A stretch of 64,000 bases of DNA, from positions 1,240,001 to 1,304,000 of the forward strand of contig WSYJ01000178.1 in the NCBI GenBank assembly GCA_020186115.1. Direction: 5' to 3'. Below the pieces are notes generated by a model. The model did no database searches. It was not told where the DNA came from and was given only the letters and a program-made list of their open reading frames with translations. The position numbers and the translations under genes are program-made. Source of the DNA: Histomonas meleagridis (taxonomy: Eukaryota; Parabasalia; Tritrichomonadida; Dientamoebidae). Below, piece by piece: positions 47,516 through 57,949 of this stretch. The first letter of the stretch is position 1, and each line of letters begins with the position of its first letter.

Positions 47516-49086
47516 AAATGCATTGAAATCCTCTGAAAAAAATTGTGAACAACCATTAAATATTTTACAACAACTTTTGTGCTGATGATTTTAAAATAAA
47601 GTTATTTATTTAAAAATCAATTACCATAAGTAATGTTTGATAATTTAATCAATAAATCATTCTGTTATTATTGCTTATGATTTATATCGATTAAAAATTA
47701 GTTGTTATTAAGATATTTAAATGTATTTTTTTCATTACAACATTTTTGAATAACTGTTATTCAAGGTAACGCTAGGGTCGTAAAGTTATAGTTAACACAA
47801 GGAGTGGTCTGACACATAGAATTTGAAAACTTTTTCTGTTAAATATCCAAAGACTTTTTTTTGGGAAACGATAAATACCACACAAGAACTATTTCCTGTA
47901 AAACTTGGTTGTTTTACAGCTGTTCCTGCTCCAAATGATCATCTTTTACTTTAAACATTCAATACAAAAATTTATGCATTTAATCAAATCAAAAAATATA
48001 AGTATATTAATTATGATCAAATAAAGAACAAGCAGAGGCAATTTTATTGAACAAATTATGCGAAGATTTAATAATGAAAATATAATTTTCAAATATATTT
48101 GATTTTCTTTACAGAAGTTTGGCCTTAGATATCAGTGTGCACTTCAAATGCCTTTCTAAAATTATTGGTTTTTTTTTTATTCTATATTAAATCATTTCAA
48201 GAAAAAATTTAAACATCCACTCAAATCGTGAAATTAACTTACCTTACCTTTTTCTGATAAAGGGCGTAACCTTTTACCAATTTTTCAAGCAACTTTTTAT
48301 GATCATAACCAATTTTTCAAACATTTATATATTCTAATACCTGTTAATTCCTGATGAATTTGCTTCGAGAACATGTCCTTTTATTCATGTCCAATTGTTC
48401 CATGGATCACAATGTTAATACTATTAGAATGTGTGATAGAAAATTTTCCAAATGATCAATTTCAAAATTGCGTTATTATTAATTATCTAAATAAAATACC
48501 ATTTCATCAAAATCGTAAATTTAAATTTTGAGCAAGCAGAGTTTGGTAGAATTTCCATCTTTGTTGATGAATAAATTTTTTCATGTTTATCCTAAAAAAC
48601 ATGAACATATAAGGAACTGACATTCAGGGCCATAGTGAATATGAGTTAATTGGCTTATTTTCCCAATTGAAGAAAATAATTAATCATAAATTTGCAATTT
48701 AATAATAAGCTTTTCCCTGCCCTCTTTCTTTTTTGTGGAACTGATTTATAAATAAATAAAGCAGAGTCAATTTTAGTAAAATAATTTAATATAAATTTTT
48801 GATAACCAAAATGCATCATTGAGATATGAGACGAATTAAAGATCTTTGGTAAGCAAATAAGAGCATCATTGAAACAATTAATAAATATTCATTGAATGAG
48901 AATGAAGATTGGGCCTTCGTGTTGCACAAAAAAAATATTTGTGCAAGAAATAAATTATGTTCAAAAAGTTATTTTTATTTCAAATTTTAAAAGTGAACAA
49001 TGCAAACCTCACAACCGCAAGTTTTACATAAGAATAAAACAACGGTTTGTATCGCTTGATATTAATTTCAAACGTTTATTTACAGT
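47516..49086. other. 1.6-kb gene-poor stretch with faint relics
   Basis: No intact gene is visible. At about 47827-47953 (+) the translation KTFSVKYPKTFFWETINTTQ, then ELFPVKLGCFTAVPAPNDHL, is protein-like and ends at a stop; it has no start codon. A near-duplicate string with GCAGAGGCAATTTTA (about 48031) and GCAGAGTCAATTTTA (about 48762) suggests a local old duplication. ACCAATTTTTCAA occurs twice near 48277 and 48308. Confidence 0.35.
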
Positions 49087-49611
49087 TCAATCTTTTTTGG
49101 TGTGCTTTTGATTTGGGTGTTCTTGTTTGCTTGTACAATATGATATCATTATTTTTAATCCTATGAATAAGCACGAAAAGTATCCTAAAGATTTAAAGAT
49201 ATCTTTTTTGCTTACCGATGATATAGGTCTGGAAAAGGACCATTCGACAATTGAATTATCTGTTTGGTTAATGATAGAAATCGCTATTGATGATTTAGAC
49301 ATAAAGAAAATCTCAATGAAAGTATCATCAGAAATTTGAGAAAGAGAATAAGGATGCTCAGTGTCACAATTTTCAATTTCAACTGTAAAATTATATCCTA
49401 AATATTCCACTCTTGCTGTTTTTGTGGAAGTAACATAAACATCAACAAACTTATCATTAAATAAAGATTGAAAATGACCATACCCTGGAATTTTGACAAA
49501 ATAGGAAACATGGAATTGGTTCCAACTAGATGTAGACCAATTGCCAGCAACAATTGGGGCAAGAGAAAAATCATGTGAGCATGAAAGAGTAAAAAAATTG
49601 ACCAGAAGCAT
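49087..49611 (-). CDS. Small putative type I membrane protein
   Basis: I take the ATG at 49611 as start (MLLVNFFTLSCSHDF); the longer frame uses GTG. About 174 residues follow: a hydrophobic start that may be a signal peptide, a beta-rich lumenal part (NQFHVSYFVKIPGYGHFQSL and on), a second hydrophobic helix at about 143-160 (YFSCLFIGLKIMISYC), and a short charged tail ending in HTKKD. I recognise no family. The topology suits a small membrane protein of the secretory pathway, possibly with a retrieval-like lysine-rich end. Confidence 0.5.
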   Translation of the reverse strand: MLLVNFFTLSCSHDFSLAPIVAGNWSTSSWNQFHVSYFVKIPGYGHFQSLFNDKFVDVYVTSTKTARVEYLGYNFTVEIENCDTEHPYSLSQISDDTFIEIFFMSKSSIAISIINQTDNSIVEWSFSRPISSVSKKDIFKSLGYFSCLFIGLKIMISYCTSKQEHPNQKHTKKD

Positions 49612-49999
49612 TTTTTTCACATCAAATGTCAGCTAGCATGTTTAACAAAATTCTCAGAGACAATATTTCTTGAATATTCCAAGCATTTCTATCATGCTAA
49701 GGAAAACCATTTCCTCTGGCATTTAAATTTTCAAAAAGACTTTAGAACCAATTCAAATGATAAATTCAATCAATCAAAAAAATTAAATATGAAAAAAATG
49801 TAACAAATGGGTATCATTTGTGACTCTAAAAAGGTAAGACGCTTTGCGTTTTTTGAGATTTAAATTCACGAATTTTCGGTGGATCGTTAATTGAATGATT
49901 TACACGATGAGCCAATGCAAGAAAAATTATTATACAAAAAAAAAATCATTGAAATTACCTCATTTATGAGTCGATAAGTACTAGCTTGTGGACTCCTTT
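49612..49999. other. Intergenic, no gene seen
   Basis: This is A+T-rich sequence between two minus-strand genes. Nothing is identified. Confidence 0.4.
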
Positions 50000-50302
50000 T
50001 TACCAAGGAATCCATACAAGAACGATTGCAACAACCAATACAATTGATAATATCCAAGGTATACAATTACCTGCTGTTGCCTTTACCTTAAGAACTGCTT
50101 CATTGGCTTTGTCAACTTGAACTTGAGCTCTGTCCATGTTTTGGTTAGTTTCTTTGAGCATTTGATTTTGTTCTTCTAATTCATTACCGATTGAATTTGC
50201 TGAAACTTTTAATTGGGAAGAGATTTCAGCAAGTGCGTCAATCCTGTTGTCCATAAGCTGGAAATTTTGCTGTGTTTGTGCGTGCAGCTCGGCGTTGGAC
50301 AT
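50000..50302 (-). CDS. Qc-like SNARE with C-terminal membrane anchor
   Basis: The ATG at 50302 (MSNAELHAQTQ) is the likely start; the upstream extension begins with GTG. The protein has 100 residues: a single SNARE motif at about 12-72 with heptad hydrophobics and a glutamine zero layer at Q45 (in IGNELEEQNQMLKETN), then a membrane span at 81-100 (IPWILSIVLVVAIVLVWIPW) that ends the protein. No N-terminal domain is present. The EEQNQML centre resembles Qc SNAREs such as syntaxin 8 or Bet1-type proteins. It would pair with Qa, Qb and R partners in vesicle fusion; a syntaxin-16-like Qa SNARE is encoded 10 kb away. Which membrane it serves cannot be told. Confidence 0.8.
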   Translation of the reverse strand: MSNAELHAQTQQNFQLMDNRIDALAEISSQLKVSANSIGNELEEQNQMLKETNQNMDRAQVQVDKANEAVLKVKATAGNCIPWILSIVLVVAIVLVWIPW

Positions 50303-50644
50303 TACCTTATTATAAATAAACTTCAGAAATCGGCGAATCACAATTATTTCAAAAAGTTATTTTTTATGTAAACCAGTCAAATTTGGTATTGTTTTGCAAC
50401 TTTGGAAGAAAATATAAAATTCTTCTTTAAAAAAAGAAATTGCTTCTAAAATCATCTTATACTGCACAACGCTCACTTATGTCTTACAATTCCAACAAAA
50501 GCAAATTAGTTAATAAGTTTTTTCTTTTACGATTTTGTAATTTATTTCGAAATATCTATTTGATAAAACACTTAACCTTAATCAAGCATTAAAAAGAGTT
50601 AAAAAACGAACGATTTTGAAAACTTAATTCTTTATGAATCGTTT
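50303..50644. other. Intergenic, no gene seen
   Basis: A+T-rich sequence between the SNARE and the endonuclease genes, both on the minus strand. Nothing is identified. Confidence 0.4.
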
Positions 50645-51352
50645 TTAAGCCCATGCTTGATCAGCAAGGGTGTAATCATCAACATATGGGTTCCTGTTGC
50701 CTTGTGTTTGGTTGATTCTATCATTACGTGTGATTTCACGTTGGGTTGGTGGGTGTTCTCTATTCCATTTCAAAAATGTTTGGAGATCACCAACGCGTGA
50801 CATGTCGTAGCTGTCGTACATTGTGTAGAAATAAAGGATACCACGAGCAAGTTCACCACGGTCTTCTAATCTTGGCATGAATTTATTGCCATTAACTAAG
50901 CAAGAGTATTCATCTGGGTTTGATGGCATTGATGTGGTGCAATCCATATCTCTGCAGAACTTCTTGCATTCACTATAATCAACTTCGACAAATGGATAGT
51001 TAGATCTAGCATTGTTGATCTTAGAAGCAGATGGGTAAAGGTGATGGATATCGGAAACCATTGGCTTTTCCTTGTTAAAGAAGCTTTGTGGAACACTATG
51101 TTCACAATTGACACTACCAGAAGGAAGGGTTGTTCTGCCACATTTCCATGGGTATGTAGTACCTGAATACATCAAAAACATTTGGCCATCTGTGCAATCA
51201 ATGTCATTGTACATGTAGACACGAGCTGTTTTATATGAGAAAGCTGTGTGTGCAGAGTATTCCCTCTTAAGCTTTTGACGAAGAGATTCACCCTTCAATC
51301 CGTTTGTTGGTATGTGCTTGTTGATGATGCACAAAAAGAAAGCAAACATCAT
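50645..51352 (-). CDS. Secreted endonuclease I (EndA/Vvn-type, beta-beta-alpha metal nuclease)
   Basis: The 235-residue frame starts at ATG-ATG at 51352 with a short hydrophobic signal (MMFAFFLCII). The body matches bacterial periplasmic or extracellular endonuclease I: WKCGRTTLPSGSVNCEHSVP with the catalytic E84-H85 pair, then SDIHHLYPSASKINNARSNY with the metal-site Asn, and a C-terminal region ending in DYTLADQAWA. These enzymes cut DNA and RNA non-specifically with a divalent metal. Eukaryotic homologues are scarce outside parasitic and predatory protists, so transfer from bacteria is plausible. The protein would be secreted or go to lysosome-like vesicles and degrade extracellular nucleic acid for scavenging. 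An initiator-like ATCATT sits directly before the start codon. Confidence 0.88.
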   Translation of the reverse strand: MMFAFFLCIINKHIPTNGLKGESLRQKLKREYSAHTAFSYKTARVYMYNDIDCTDGQMFLMYSGTTYPWKCGRTTLPSGSVNCEHSVPQSFFNKEKPMVSDIHHLYPSASKINNARSNYPFVEVDYSECKKFCRDMDCTTSMPSNPDEYSCLVNGNKFMPRLEDRGELARGILYFYTMYDSYDMSRVGDLQTFLKWNREHPPTQREITRNDRINQTQGNRNPYVDDYTLADQAWA

Positions 51353-51357
51353 AATGA
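51345..51357 (-). promoter_or_regulatory. Initiator-like sequence overlapping the endonuclease start
   Basis: On the minus strand the sequence reads TTATCATTATGATG. TCA followed by a pyrimidine and T matches the trichomonad initiator consensus (TCA-Y-W) a few bases before the ATG, the usual spacing in these organisms. Short motif, so it could be chance. Confidence 0.35.
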
Positions 51358-52980
51358 TAAACCCCCGGTTAACCGCCAGGCATTCAAAACGTCGGTTTGA
51401 GCACTGAATTCTTCAACCTATACATTCAATTTTTGAATAAAATGTTTTGACTTTCTGTGGCATAACCGTTCTAATTTATCGTGACTTAAATCCTATCGTT
51501 CTGATGTAATGGTGCATTTTTAATGTTTTAAACATTTATAATACATTTATAAATAAGAAAGCTTTCATTCATCATTTTAAAATCTATATAGCTTTATCTA
51601 AATGATCCCTTTATGAACAAGTTTTTATGTTATTAATGAATACCAAAAAAAAACCTTAAAATACTTCTGAGCATATGTTTTTTGCAAGTTATTGATATCT
51701 TTTTACATGATTTTATGATATGACATATTGGATCACAAAACTCAAATTTTATTTAAATTAACTAAAAAAAATTGTATTCCGTTGTTGAAATTATAAATCA
51801 TAAACCATCTTGATGATTGCATTTGGGGTGTTAGTTCAGAATGAAAAAAGTTTTACATATTATGTTATGCTTCTTTGATTTCAATAATATATGGGGATTA
51901 CTCAAAATATTTTGATACAGCATTTATTACAGCATAGCAAAATGAATTTACGAAAATCAATAAAATATTTTTTGACATTGTTTCGCTTAAAATTGAGTCA
52001 GATGGTAAAATATTATTGGTTAAATTGCATTTGAAATCCACACTTCATAATCCATCTCATTTTTTTGTTTGTCCGTTATAATAATTGTTTTAACGTGAAT
52101 TTTTGAAACAAAAAAGCGGTTGCATTATCTGGGCCCATATTAAAAATTATCTGGGCTCATGGAAAACGGCTGATAATTTTGATATCTCAAATTTGAGATA
52201 AACCGATAAAAATAAAATGAGAATACCTTTATATTGTTCGAACAAAAACAAGTGACAAAACATACCCATGAAATACAAATACTTAAAATAAAACCGAAAA
52301 TAAAAAATTCATTTAAGAAGCTTTCCAAAAACTTTCTTTTTCTTGCTCACACCAAAATTTATAAACTATTTAATATTGAATAGTATAAAAAATAAATCAT
52401 TCAATCAAGAGTATCTCCCTCTAGCCCAAGTAATTAACATTATAATATAAAAAATGATAATAATACATGGTGGAATAGATTTTAAGAAATATTTCTTCTT
52501 TTCATATGATGTTGAATCAAATTATTAATTCTTTATGGAATTCATTTCTAGTCAATCAATATTTTAATTATTAAAACAAAATCAAGAAAAAACAAAGTTC
52601 CTAGATGTAAAAACATATCAATTTTATTTCAAGAACAAAAAGCGAAGAAAACAGTCGTGCAACACAGAACGATTAAAGAAGATTCAAAAAAGCCTTTAGC
52701 CGCTGGTTAGCGGCCGGGATAACCGTTTAAGAAAAAATCCCGATCGGTGATACAGTTTCTTACGAATAAACATTTCAATTTATGATTATTTAACGGTGCA
52801 TTTATGTTGTTTTGCATTGTGAAATGTTTACAGGAAGTTTTTGAGAACATTTCAGAACTCTACAGACACCTGATTTAAATTGATACTTGGCCGGATACGA
52901 AATAACGAGGTGTTCAAAAACGAGGGAGTTTTGACAGCAACTTTTTGTGCTTGTGACGGTTTAAGCGAAAAACCATAAAA
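51353..52980. promoter_or_regulatory. 1.6-kb divergent intergenic region with an ankyrin-cassette relic and GC-rich promoter patch
   Basis: Next to the endonuclease start lies CCTGGCGGTTAA (minus strand, 51369-51380), also found upstream of the UBA-like gene. At about 51885-51960 (+) there is a solo, decayed ankyrin cassette. Towards the plus-strand membrane-protein gene the sequence becomes less A+T-rich, with a perfect hairpin GCCGC-6-GCGGC at 52699-52714 and several AACCG/CGGTT cores (52724, 52790, 52957). Otherwise no gene is seen. Confidence 0.45.
51885..51960 (+). pseudogene. Solo relic of the ankyrin cassette
   Basis: AATAATATATGGGGATTACT, then CAAAATATTTT, then GATACAGCATTTATTACAGC, translates with one frame step as NNIWGLLKIF-DTAFITA. 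This is the spacer-to-repeat junction of arrays A and B (NNIWKLFKLF-TAFMLA). A TAG follows after ITA, and the remainder of the repeat is not recognisable. Confidence 0.5.
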
Positions 52981-53934
52981 ATGAACTTCGATTTCGACCT
53001 TGCGCTTGACTATTTTTGCAATGAAACGAACTTCAAGGTATGCCGTCTTTTCGACCGCATTGAAAACAATGGCTGCCCAGTTGGAATCTATGATGTAACC
53101 GATACTTACATGATGGCCGACATCCCATTCCTCATCTTAGGTATCATTATTGCAGTTTTCTTCATGGCATTAATCGGTCTTCTCAAGAAAGATGAACTTC
53201 AATTTAAGCACCAAGTCCCAACTAGAGGATTATTTTTATGGAGATCCCACATTTTCGCAGTCGGTCTTTCCATTCTTATGTGGACCTTGTCTATTTCATT
53301 CTTCCCAATGGATGGACCTGTAGAACAATTTTTCATAGCTGCTCGTGCTGCTTGTTTCGATATTGCAGGTGCTCTCCTCATCATCATTACTCTTGTTGAT
53401 ACACATCTCTTACCTTGGGATATGTTATGGGTCAACTTCATCGAATTAGCCGTCTCACTCGTAATTGGATTAATCTATTTCGTTAACCTCACCAATCCAT
53501 CACCATCCTTTGCTGTCTTCATGGGCTTTATTTTCCCTGTTGCTTGTCAGCTCTTCCTCTTCATCGGTATGATACCAGTTCTTATTTATCGTCGATTATG
53601 GATGGGCTTGGTCTACTTGGTTTTGTTGTCAATATTCGGTATTGCACCATACTTCATTGAGTTGTACGCAAACGGTGGAATGTGCGAAGGTACTGCCGGA
53701 TGGTTCACAGCTCCATCTTTATGTGTTATCATCTATGCATTCTATCGCGTTTTCATTCAACTTTACTTCGTCATTCTTAAGGCCGATGAGAAGATGGATG
53801 GCTTACCACCCAATCCAAGAAGATACGATGATGTATCATCATCTGAATTGAACAAGCCTCTCCCAATTGAAGTCAGTGACTATACATACAGTTACACTTA
53901 CACCGAATCGGAAGCAGAACAAGAACAGCTTTAA
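52981..53934 (+). CDS. Multi-span membrane protein, about seven helices, unknown family
   Basis: The 317-residue frame starts at an ATG at 52981. An N-terminal 45 residues with four Cys precede about seven hydrophobic spans (first ADIPFLILGIIIAVFFMALI; others at about 95-110, 125-145, 150-165, 175-200, 205-225 and 240-265). A C-terminal tail of about 50 residues is Ser/Tyr/Glu-rich (YTYSYTYTESEAEQEQL). The count suggests a receptor or transporter-like fold, but I see no diagnostic motif. Codon use is clearly richer in C and G at third positions than in neighbouring genes, as in strongly expressed genes, and the upstream region is less A+T-rich. It may be an abundant membrane protein. Confidence 0.65.
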   Translation: MNFDFDLALDYFCNETNFKVCRLFDRIENNGCPVGIYDVTDTYMMADIPFLILGIIIAVFFMALIGLLKKDELQFKHQVPTRGLFLWRSHIFAVGLSILMWTLSISFFPMDGPVEQFFIAARAACFDIAGALLIIITLVDTHLLPWDMLWVNFIELAVSLVIGLIYFVNLTNPSPSFAVFMGFIFPVACQLFLFIGMIPVLIYRRLWMGLVYLVLLSIFGIAPYFIELYANGGMCEGTAGWFTAPSLCVIIYAFYRVFIQLYFVILKADEKMDGLPPNPRRYDDVSSSELNKPLPIEVSDYTYSYTYTESEAEQEQL

Positions 53935-54223
53935 GGGGCGAATATTAATAAAAATGTTAACCACAAATTGAATGTTTGACAAATATAAACTATTCAATAT
54001 TCAAAACAATAGTTATTCAGTCGTTTATAATCGGTATGTGTACAAAAAGTTTATTAAACATCAAATTTGAATTTGCAAATATGCCAAATCGATAAAAACT
54101 TCTTTTTGCATTGAATTTTGGCTGTGATAAAAAACATTAAAAAGTTTGTTGTAACTGTGTTTTATCACAATGGTTAAAATATTTGAATAGGAAAAATGTG
54201 AAGAAAATATTTATTTAATATTT

Positions 54224-57200
54224 TCATCTTGGGATTTCATATTCTACAAGTGGATCACTGATTACTCTCCTGAACCCAATTGTTTTAAATTTTTTTAAAT
54301 ATATAAAGAAACCTACAAAAGCAAATACAGCAACACATCCAAGCACAATGAAAACTATTCCTGTTGTACTTAAAGTCTTCTGCTTTTCGATCACATAACT
54401 TCTTGCTAAGATATAATCTTCAGGTACATCAGAAACATCTTCTAAACTTTGTAATTTTAGTTTCTTTTCATTAAATGCCGATGTTTTAGTTATTACTTTT
54501 CCATCCTCTGTGAAATGTGCAATATCTTTTGTATAACCATTTTTAGGTTCATTAATTCCAAGGATTTGGAAAAACTTTCTTGGGTCAATCGAATATTTAT
54601 TTTGACTAAATGGAATATTTAACTTTCCTATATTTAATGATATTTCGATTGATTTGTTTCTATATTGATATATTTTGAGTTTAAGTTCATTTGGTTTGAT
54701 ATCTTTTTCAATTATCTCTATATAACCATCCCAATCTTTCGAGTATTTACTTATTGTTTTATTATATACAAGTTGTCGATTTACTCCACATGATAATTTA
54801 TTTAACTCGTCATCATTATCAATTTCATTTATTCCTGCAGATGTTCCATATTTTAATAAACATAAACCATTTTTATCAAATGATTCAGTAAATTCACAAA
54901 ATGAATTAAACGAAGAGTTACAAATTGCATATAATAAAATATCTTCGGAATATTCGGGATTTATATTAAATATTCCTTCATTTCCAGAAATTTCATTTGA
55001 TTTCCCATTTTCATAATTAATAATTAATTTTTTGCATCTATCACATCGAATTGAAATCATATGTTTTCCAATAAATTCTTGTGCAATTGATTCTGATATA
55101 TGAAATGTTAAAGATTTCTCAGGAAAACCAAAAAAGCTTGGGAAAATCTTAAAGAAATCTGATTCTGTTTGATATGTTCTAAGTTTCCAATTTCCATTTT
55201 TAGGTTTTATAATTGTTGGATTTATATAAGGATTTGTAATTAATGAATAATCATTGATATAATTTGACTTATGAGAAGTTGCTTCAAAACATCCAACAAC
55301 TTCAGCAGGTTCAGAAATAGTAATTCCGTTTTTACATTTTGCATCTTCTGTTGTTACAAATGTTGATAAAAGAGTTACCGCGTATTTATTTGTTTTTTCT
55401 TCGAATAAACGAAATGGAATTTCAATTGTTGAATTATGAATTGATTCTTTAGGATTTAAAACCAGTGAAATATGATTTTTATCAAGGAATGAATGAGGAC
55501 ATAAAGGTAAAAGTAATGAATTAACTTGAAGTAAACATCCAACTTTAGTATTAGAATTAAAATCATTTTGATTAGTAAATCTTAATATTATATATCTTTC
55601 GGAATCAAATACATCAAATTTTATTGTTCTTTTGCTTTCAAATATACGTGAAATTATTCCGCGTTGATTAGATTTTAATGGTTGTGGAAGTTCAAATACT
55701 ACATCAGGTGTATTTATAGTTACATTAAATGTTAAATTAAAGTTTTGATTCTTAAAGTCGAGATAAAAATCATGTGAACGATCTAATTCTTTATGCTTTA
55801 AAATTAATGAATTTGATTGTTTTCCATCTTTTGTTACAACACTAAAATTGATTTTAAGTTTAGACATTTCATTTTCCATATTAAAAATACATCTATCATA
55901 AATACCTAATTCATCAGAATAATATAATTTGTTTTGTTTTGGCTTTAAAAACATTTTACACATTAATTCACATGAATCATCAAGTATACAATTATATAAT
56001 TTAATTGTTGCGTTTTTTAAGTTATCAATTTTATGATATACAGATGAAAGCATAATTTGAAGTTCATTACGATTTAAATAATTTCCAGAGTTTTGATGAG
56101 TTGATGAATCATCAAATACATTTTTCATAGGTAATACACTATAAGGGTCATTATATATTCCATGCGTTATCATTCCTAAAGTCGAATTATGTTTATTAAT
56201 AACATAAGGTTTAAATGATATAAATGAACTTTCTTCTTTTCCTTGAAACTCTTTAAATATTTCTACATGATATGCTTTTTTAATAGTTGTTTCCATGCAA
56301 AAACTTAAAAGATCTGCTAAACATTCGTTTGCAGTTTTTTGATTTAGATAAAAATTAGATGAATTCTTATAACTATTCCAAATTACACCAACAATATATA
56401 TTTGATATTTAAGATATGAATTTTTTGGTGGATCAATTAAAATCATCTTTTTAGATATTTTATATTCATTCTTTTCAAAACGAATTTTAGGTAAAGACAT
56501 TGAATCAATAACATTTCCTTTGTTATCATAAGCAAATAATTTAGGATAATAAGTATCATAATTAACTAAAGAAAACGCTGTTGCTTTCTCTGTTGATATT
56601 ATATATGATCCTTTTGAATTAAAATCGATAAGTGAATTTTGGCCTTCCATTGTTTGATCAGGAGAAAACAAACAATAATTTGGTGTTTCGAAATTACTAA
56701 TTAATGATATTTCTTCTGAAATAGGTTCAATTAATGAAAAACCTTTAAATGAAAGTGATTCACCATAAATATAACCAATTAAATTATAATTTGCTTTTCC
56801 ATATAAATAAGGGGATGTACATTTATTTGAATCAGATGTAAAACCTATGTCCATTAAATATTTTCCACCTATTTCTAACTTTGCAATTGTAACTTTCCCT
56901 AATTGAATAGTGATAGTTGCTGAAACTTTAATGTCTGGTGTATAATCCATTTGAAAGTTTGGCTTGTAATCAAAAGTATCATTTGTTTCTAGATCTTCAT
57001 TATTAGAATGAAAATCAAAATCAAATGGATCATGATTAACACCTAAATTTGATGAAAATGTACCACTTTGTCTTAATTTAGTTGTAATGTTTCTATAAAA
57101 TCCAATTCCTTTTGGTATTTTAATAGTGACGTTTTTAAAAGTTAATAAGAAAGATACATCAAAAGAGAAATTAAATTTCATTCCAAGGATTATCTTGGTA

Positions 57201-57949
57201 AAAGTATAAATAGGGATACTTTCTTCTATTAAATTAAAAGTTTGATCGATAATATCAATATCTTCATCAAAAGAAAAACCAATTCCAAAAATACTTTCAA
57301 TATCAAATTGATAATCAATTTTAACATTCCCAAGTCCATAAGCTTTAGCTTGCATTGATCCAACAGCATTTGCTAATACACCAGCATACATTTTAAAGGG
57401 AATATCATCACTAATTTTAATTAAATTTGGTCTATTTCGATCAATATCCCAATTTATTGATTCTATTACTCGACATCTTTCACCTAAAACATTTGAAGAA
57501 AATGAATTACATTCAAAGTTCTTTGGTTTAATTTTTGAAACGTTTTTCATTTTTAATTTAAGATTAGTAAATGTATCCAATGGATTCGTTTCAGTAACTT
57601 TATATAAATCAACATCTTTATAATTCCCAATATGTCTTTTTGCTCTATAAAGTTTTTGTGTATTATTGTCTATAAAATAATTATTCTCTTCAAATGTATT
57701 ATTATCTTGATGAATAGCCAAAAGTTTTTTATCTTCATTTAATGCATATCCTTTGATCCCAGGTTGTTCTATACTTTTTATATCATATGGTAGATGGAAA
57801 GAAATTCCATCTTTATCATAATTTTGATTTATAGAACTCTGAATTTTAGATGTTTTAATAAAATTGCTATTGTTGATTGCTTTATATGCAAGATTTTTTA
57901 GGTCTTGGCTCAAACATGCGATAAATGGTGAAAATATTATAATAAACAT
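54224..57949 (-). CDS. Large type I surface protein, unknown family
   Basis: I place the start at the ATG at 57949 (MFIIIFSPFIACLSQ), which makes a clean signal peptide; the longer frame begins with TTG. The mature protein has about 1225 residues: a large beta-rich ectodomain with many N-glycosylation sites and scattered Cys, a membrane span about 40 residues before the end (TGIVFIVLGCVAVFAFVGFF), and a short basic tail ending LVEYEIPR. No catalytic motif such as HExxH was found. The YEIP end could act as a tyrosine-based sorting signal. The 3' side carries TAAATAAAT about 10 bases after the stop. Surface localisation is inferred from topology. Confidence 0.65.
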   Translation of the reverse strand: MFIIIFSPFIACLSQDLKNLAYKAINNSNFIKTSKIQSSINQNYDKDGISFHLPYDIKSIEQPGIKGYALNEDKKLLAIHQDNNTFEENNYFIDNNTQKLYRAKRHIGNYKDVDLYKVTETNPLDTFTNLKLKMKNVSKIKPKNFECNSFSSNVLGERCRVIESINWDIDRNRPNLIKISDDIPFKMYAGVLANAVGSMQAKAYGLGNVKIDYQFDIESIFGIGFSFDEDIDIIDQTFNLIEESIPIYTFTKIILGMKFNFSFDVSFLLTFKNVTIKIPKGIGFYRNITTKLRQSGTFSSNLGVNHDPFDFDFHSNNEDLETNDTFDYKPNFQMDYTPDIKVSATITIQLGKVTIAKLEIGGKYLMDIGFTSDSNKCTSPYLYGKANYNLIGYIYGESLSFKGFSLIEPISEEISLISNFETPNYCLFSPDQTMEGQNSLIDFNSKGSYIISTEKATAFSLVNYDTYYPKLFAYDNKGNVIDSMSLPKIRFEKNEYKISKKMILIDPPKNSYLKYQIYIVGVIWNSYKNSSNFYLNQKTANECLADLLSFCMETTIKKAYHVEIFKEFQGKEESSFISFKPYVINKHNSTLGMITHGIYNDPYSVLPMKNVFDDSSTHQNSGNYLNRNELQIMLSSVYHKIDNLKNATIKLYNCILDDSCELMCKMFLKPKQNKLYYSDELGIYDRCIFNMENEMSKLKINFSVVTKDGKQSNSLILKHKELDRSHDFYLDFKNQNFNLTFNVTINTPDVVFELPQPLKSNQRGIISRIFESKRTIKFDVFDSERYIILRFTNQNDFNSNTKVGCLLQVNSLLLPLCPHSFLDKNHISLVLNPKESIHNSTIEIPFRLFEEKTNKYAVTLLSTFVTTEDAKCKNGITISEPAEVVGCFEATSHKSNYINDYSLITNPYINPTIIKPKNGNWKLRTYQTESDFFKIFPSFFGFPEKSLTFHISESIAQEFIGKHMISIRCDRCKKLIINYENGKSNEISGNEGIFNINPEYSEDILLYAICNSSFNSFCEFTESFDKNGLCLLKYGTSAGINEIDNDDELNKLSCGVNRQLVYNKTISKYSKDWDGYIEIIEKDIKPNELKLKIYQYRNKSIEISLNIGKLNIPFSQNKYSIDPRKFFQILGINEPKNGYTKDIAHFTEDGKVITKTSAFNEKKLKLQSLEDVSDVPEDYILARSYVIEKQKTLSTTGIVFIVLGCVAVFAFVGFFIYLKKFKTIGFRRVISDPLVEYEIPR

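Noticed and set aside
52699-52714. GCCGC/GCGGC hairpin as a transcription terminator.
   Set aside because: Such terminators are bacterial, and the hairpin lies upstream of a gene start in a eukaryote. I only note it as part of the GC-richer promoter patch.
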